Shown here: positions 15,153 to 15,264 of the stretch, in pieces
Numbering within the stretch: position 1 is the stretch's first letter
Layout: every line of letters begins with the position of its first letter
DNA from: an uncultured Clostridia bacterium
GTDB lineage: Bacteria > Bacillota > Clostridia > Oscillospirales > Oscillospiraceae
Direction of reading: 5' to 3'
Length of the DNA: 15,264 nt
NCBI GenBank assembly: GCA_937894515.1
Contig: CALCRH010000112.1
Coordinates: forward strand, 1-15,264
Position numbers and translations under genes: made by a program
The notes under the pieces: generated by a model
Told to the model about the DNA's origin: nothing
Database searches by the model: none
The model's input: the letters and a program-made list of their open reading frames with translations, nothing else

Positions 15153-15264
15153 ATATAATACCCCACTTTATTTTTATAATTATGTATTTCTTTTTATATT
15201 TAATATCATATATATCAATATTACCCGTAGGAGTAAGTTCATTAATCTTATCAAAAACTAATTG

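Noticed and set aside
15112..15264. Minus-strand open frame of 50 codons reaching the right edge, ending inside the zinc-ribbon gene
   Set aside because: It could be the tail of an upstream gene, but it is AT-rich, overlaps the next gene by 41 bases and has no recognisable motif; too short to support. Apart from the ribosome site, nothing else is seen in 15153-15264.
1..15264. CRISPR array, tRNA, rRNA or insertion sequence
   Set aside because: No regularly spaced repeats, cloverleaf-like segments or transposase frames were seen on either strand.

Overview
The window is a minus-strand cell-surface polysaccharide (capsule or exopolysaccharide) biosynthesis locus, read from high to low coordinates. 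Moderately low GC (roughly low 40s %, by eye), purine-rich AGGAGG-type ribosome binding sites, tight ATGA gene overlaps, TupA-like ATP-grasp proteins and an EpsG/Wzy-like polymerase suggest a Firmicute, probably a gut-type clostridium. I cannot name the species.

Right end (about 15264 to 13513): a 105-residue zinc-ribbon-like protein of unknown role, then an OafA/WecH-type membrane acyltransferase whose reading frame is broken near 13952-13965 by what looks like a one-base insertion. A 222-base non-coding gap follows, holding a candidate promoter and an inverted repeat. No gene-free stretch longer than about 300 bases exists in the window.

Core (13512 to 1): a monotopic phosphoglycosyl transferase that starts lipid-linked repeat synthesis; a short-chain epimerase/reductase; a PglA-like GT4 glycosyltransferase; two consecutive TupA-like ATP-grasp ligases; a third ATP-grasp of the sugar-transfer-associated family; a disrupted N5-(carboxyethyl)ornithine synthase/alanine dehydrogenase-like gene; a LacA/NodL-type O-acetyltransferase; a GT4; a polytopic Wzy/EpsG-like polymerase; a third GT4; a second membrane acyltransferase; a CysE-type acetyltransferase; and a DUF1919 protein with a C-terminal membrane hairpin that runs off the left edge. 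Six junctions are ATGA overlaps, so this block is probably one transcript with coupled translation.

Taken together, the phosphoglycosyl transferase loads the first sugar phosphate onto undecaprenyl phosphate, three GT4 enzymes extend it, the Wzy-like protein polymerises, and acyltransferases decorate. The distinctive part is the cassette at 6697-10707: three ATP-grasp ligases next to an opine-type dehydrogenase, which suggests amide-linked amino acids or N-(1-carboxyethyl) amino acids on the glycan, loosely like TupA-dependent teichuronopeptide. In this sequence the dehydrogenase is broken exactly across its nucleotide-binding region. No Wzx flippase, chain-length regulator or uronic-acid synthesis gene is seen here; these may lie outside.
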